From the NCBI GenBank assembly GCA_027488735.1, contig JAIYBB010000003.1, positions 168,052-232,051 on the forward strand: a stretch of DNA of 64,000 nucleotides, given 5' to 3'. The notes below the pieces were generated by a model. The model made no database searches. It was not told the origin of the DNA and worked only from the letters and a program-made list of their open reading frames with translations. Source of the DNA: Comamonadaceae bacterium (GTDB taxonomy: Bacteria; Pseudomonadota; Gammaproteobacteria; Burkholderiales; Burkholderiaceae_C). Each line of letters begins with the position of its first letter. Within the stretch, counting starts at the first letter, position 1. Of the stretch, positions 63,557-64,000 are shown piece after piece. The position numbers and the translations under genes were made by a program.

Positions 63557-64000
63557 CCTCTGATAACTCTTCATAACTGCCCTGATGGTGATGGTGGCCC
63601 TCCAACAACCCTTCATAACTGCCATTTCGGCTGCTTGCTTGCGTCCAACAACCCTTCATAACTGCCCCGCTGGCATCATGGGCCCTCCAACAACCCTTCA
63701 TAACTGCCTGGCTGCGTGATCAGAAATCCTCCAACAACCCTTCATAACTGCCTCGCTTGTTCGGCTTTGACCTCCAACAACCCTTCATAACTGCCTTCGA
63801 TAAGTGCGTTTTTCCTCCAACAACCCTTCATAACTGCCAAGCGCTCTGTCGGTGTGCCTCCAACAACCCTTCATAACTGCCCAAAACACCACTTACACCC
63901 CTTCAACAACCCTTCATAACTGCCAATGCCGGTTCGCTATGCCTCCAACAACCCTTCATAACTGCCCTTGCACCCGGCTTGCGCCCTCCAACAACCCTTC
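63557..64000. CRISPR. Short-unit CRISPR array (25-bp repeats, 17-19-bp spacers), cut by window edge
   Basis: Plus-strand repeat: CCTCCAACAACC followed by CTTCATAACTGCC (25 bp). Repeats start at 63557 (degenerate, about five mismatches), 63599, 63642 (one change), 63684, 63728, 63771, 63814, 63857, 63900 (one change), 63942 and 63985 (cut). Spacers are 17, 18, 17, 19, 18, 18, 18, 18, 17 and 18 bp and all differ. The degenerate repeat next to cas12 is probably the leader-distal end, which would put the leader beyond 64000 and transcription toward cas12; the opposite cannot be excluded. The repeat has no stable self-complementarity. Confidence 0.97.

Overview
The window looks like a chromosomal segment of a betaproteobacterium of the order Burkholderiales, probably close to Comamonadaceae. 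The evidence is a moderately GC-rich genome, the run cysS - AlkA-type glycosylase - accA - tilS - lysC - tRNA-Ser(GCT), the mepM-like/bactofilin pair, LPS genes waaC and waaA, minCDE, and a TolC / Pcm / RND / TetR cluster. This placement rests on gene content and order as I know them, not on a search.

Layout. 1-7.3 kb: partial glyA, an SLT lytic transglycosylase, a large DUF349 protein, lpxH, two cyclophilins (ppiB, ppiA) and a TPR protein. 7.4-12.8 kb: cysS to lysC, tRNA-Ser and a strong bidirectional terminator. 12.8-14.6 kb: small exported proteins of unknown function. 14.8-21.5 kb: an envelope cluster (LPP20-like lipoprotein, coiled-coil protein, MORN protein, caspase-like protease, DUF4384-like protein), followed by a histidine kinase with a coiled-coil partner and a divergent OmpR-type regulator. 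Matching tandem 10-bp motifs lie in front of the lipoprotein operon and between kinase and regulator, which suggests one regulon. 21.6-23.3 kb: umuDC behind a perfect LexA box. 23.3-24.9 kb: a second signalling operon. 25.2-27.1 kb: minCDE. 27.3-45.7 kb: mostly housekeeping and envelope genes.

45.8-47.8 kb is accessory DNA. Two attC-like sites follow cassette ORFs (an HEPN-type protein and an unknown protein), then comes a truncated GNAT acetyltransferase. No integrase is present, and a short GC-rich repeat family flanks the block. 47.9-58.8 kb: a 2-hydroxyacid dehydrogenase, a RhlE-type helicase, an AbrB/PIN toxin-antitoxin pair, an EttA-type ABC-F protein, an HTH-receiver fusion, an acyl-CoA ligase, a BLUF photoreceptor, a luciferase-like monooxygenase and a MesD-like methionine synthase.

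The right end (59.6-64 kb) holds the most striking system. It is a 1266-residue type V CRISPR effector (Cas12) with an intact RuvC triad and zinc ribbon, directly abutting a CRISPR array with very short units (25-bp repeats, 17-19-bp spacers). Short units of this kind are known from Cas12c/Cas12d-type systems. No cas1, cas2 or cas4 is in the window. The effector's Shine-Dalgarno lies at the edge of a degenerate terminal repeat. The effector's 3' side abuts the remains of a toxin/DUF2283 pair, next to an intact MazF-type toxin-antitoxin module.
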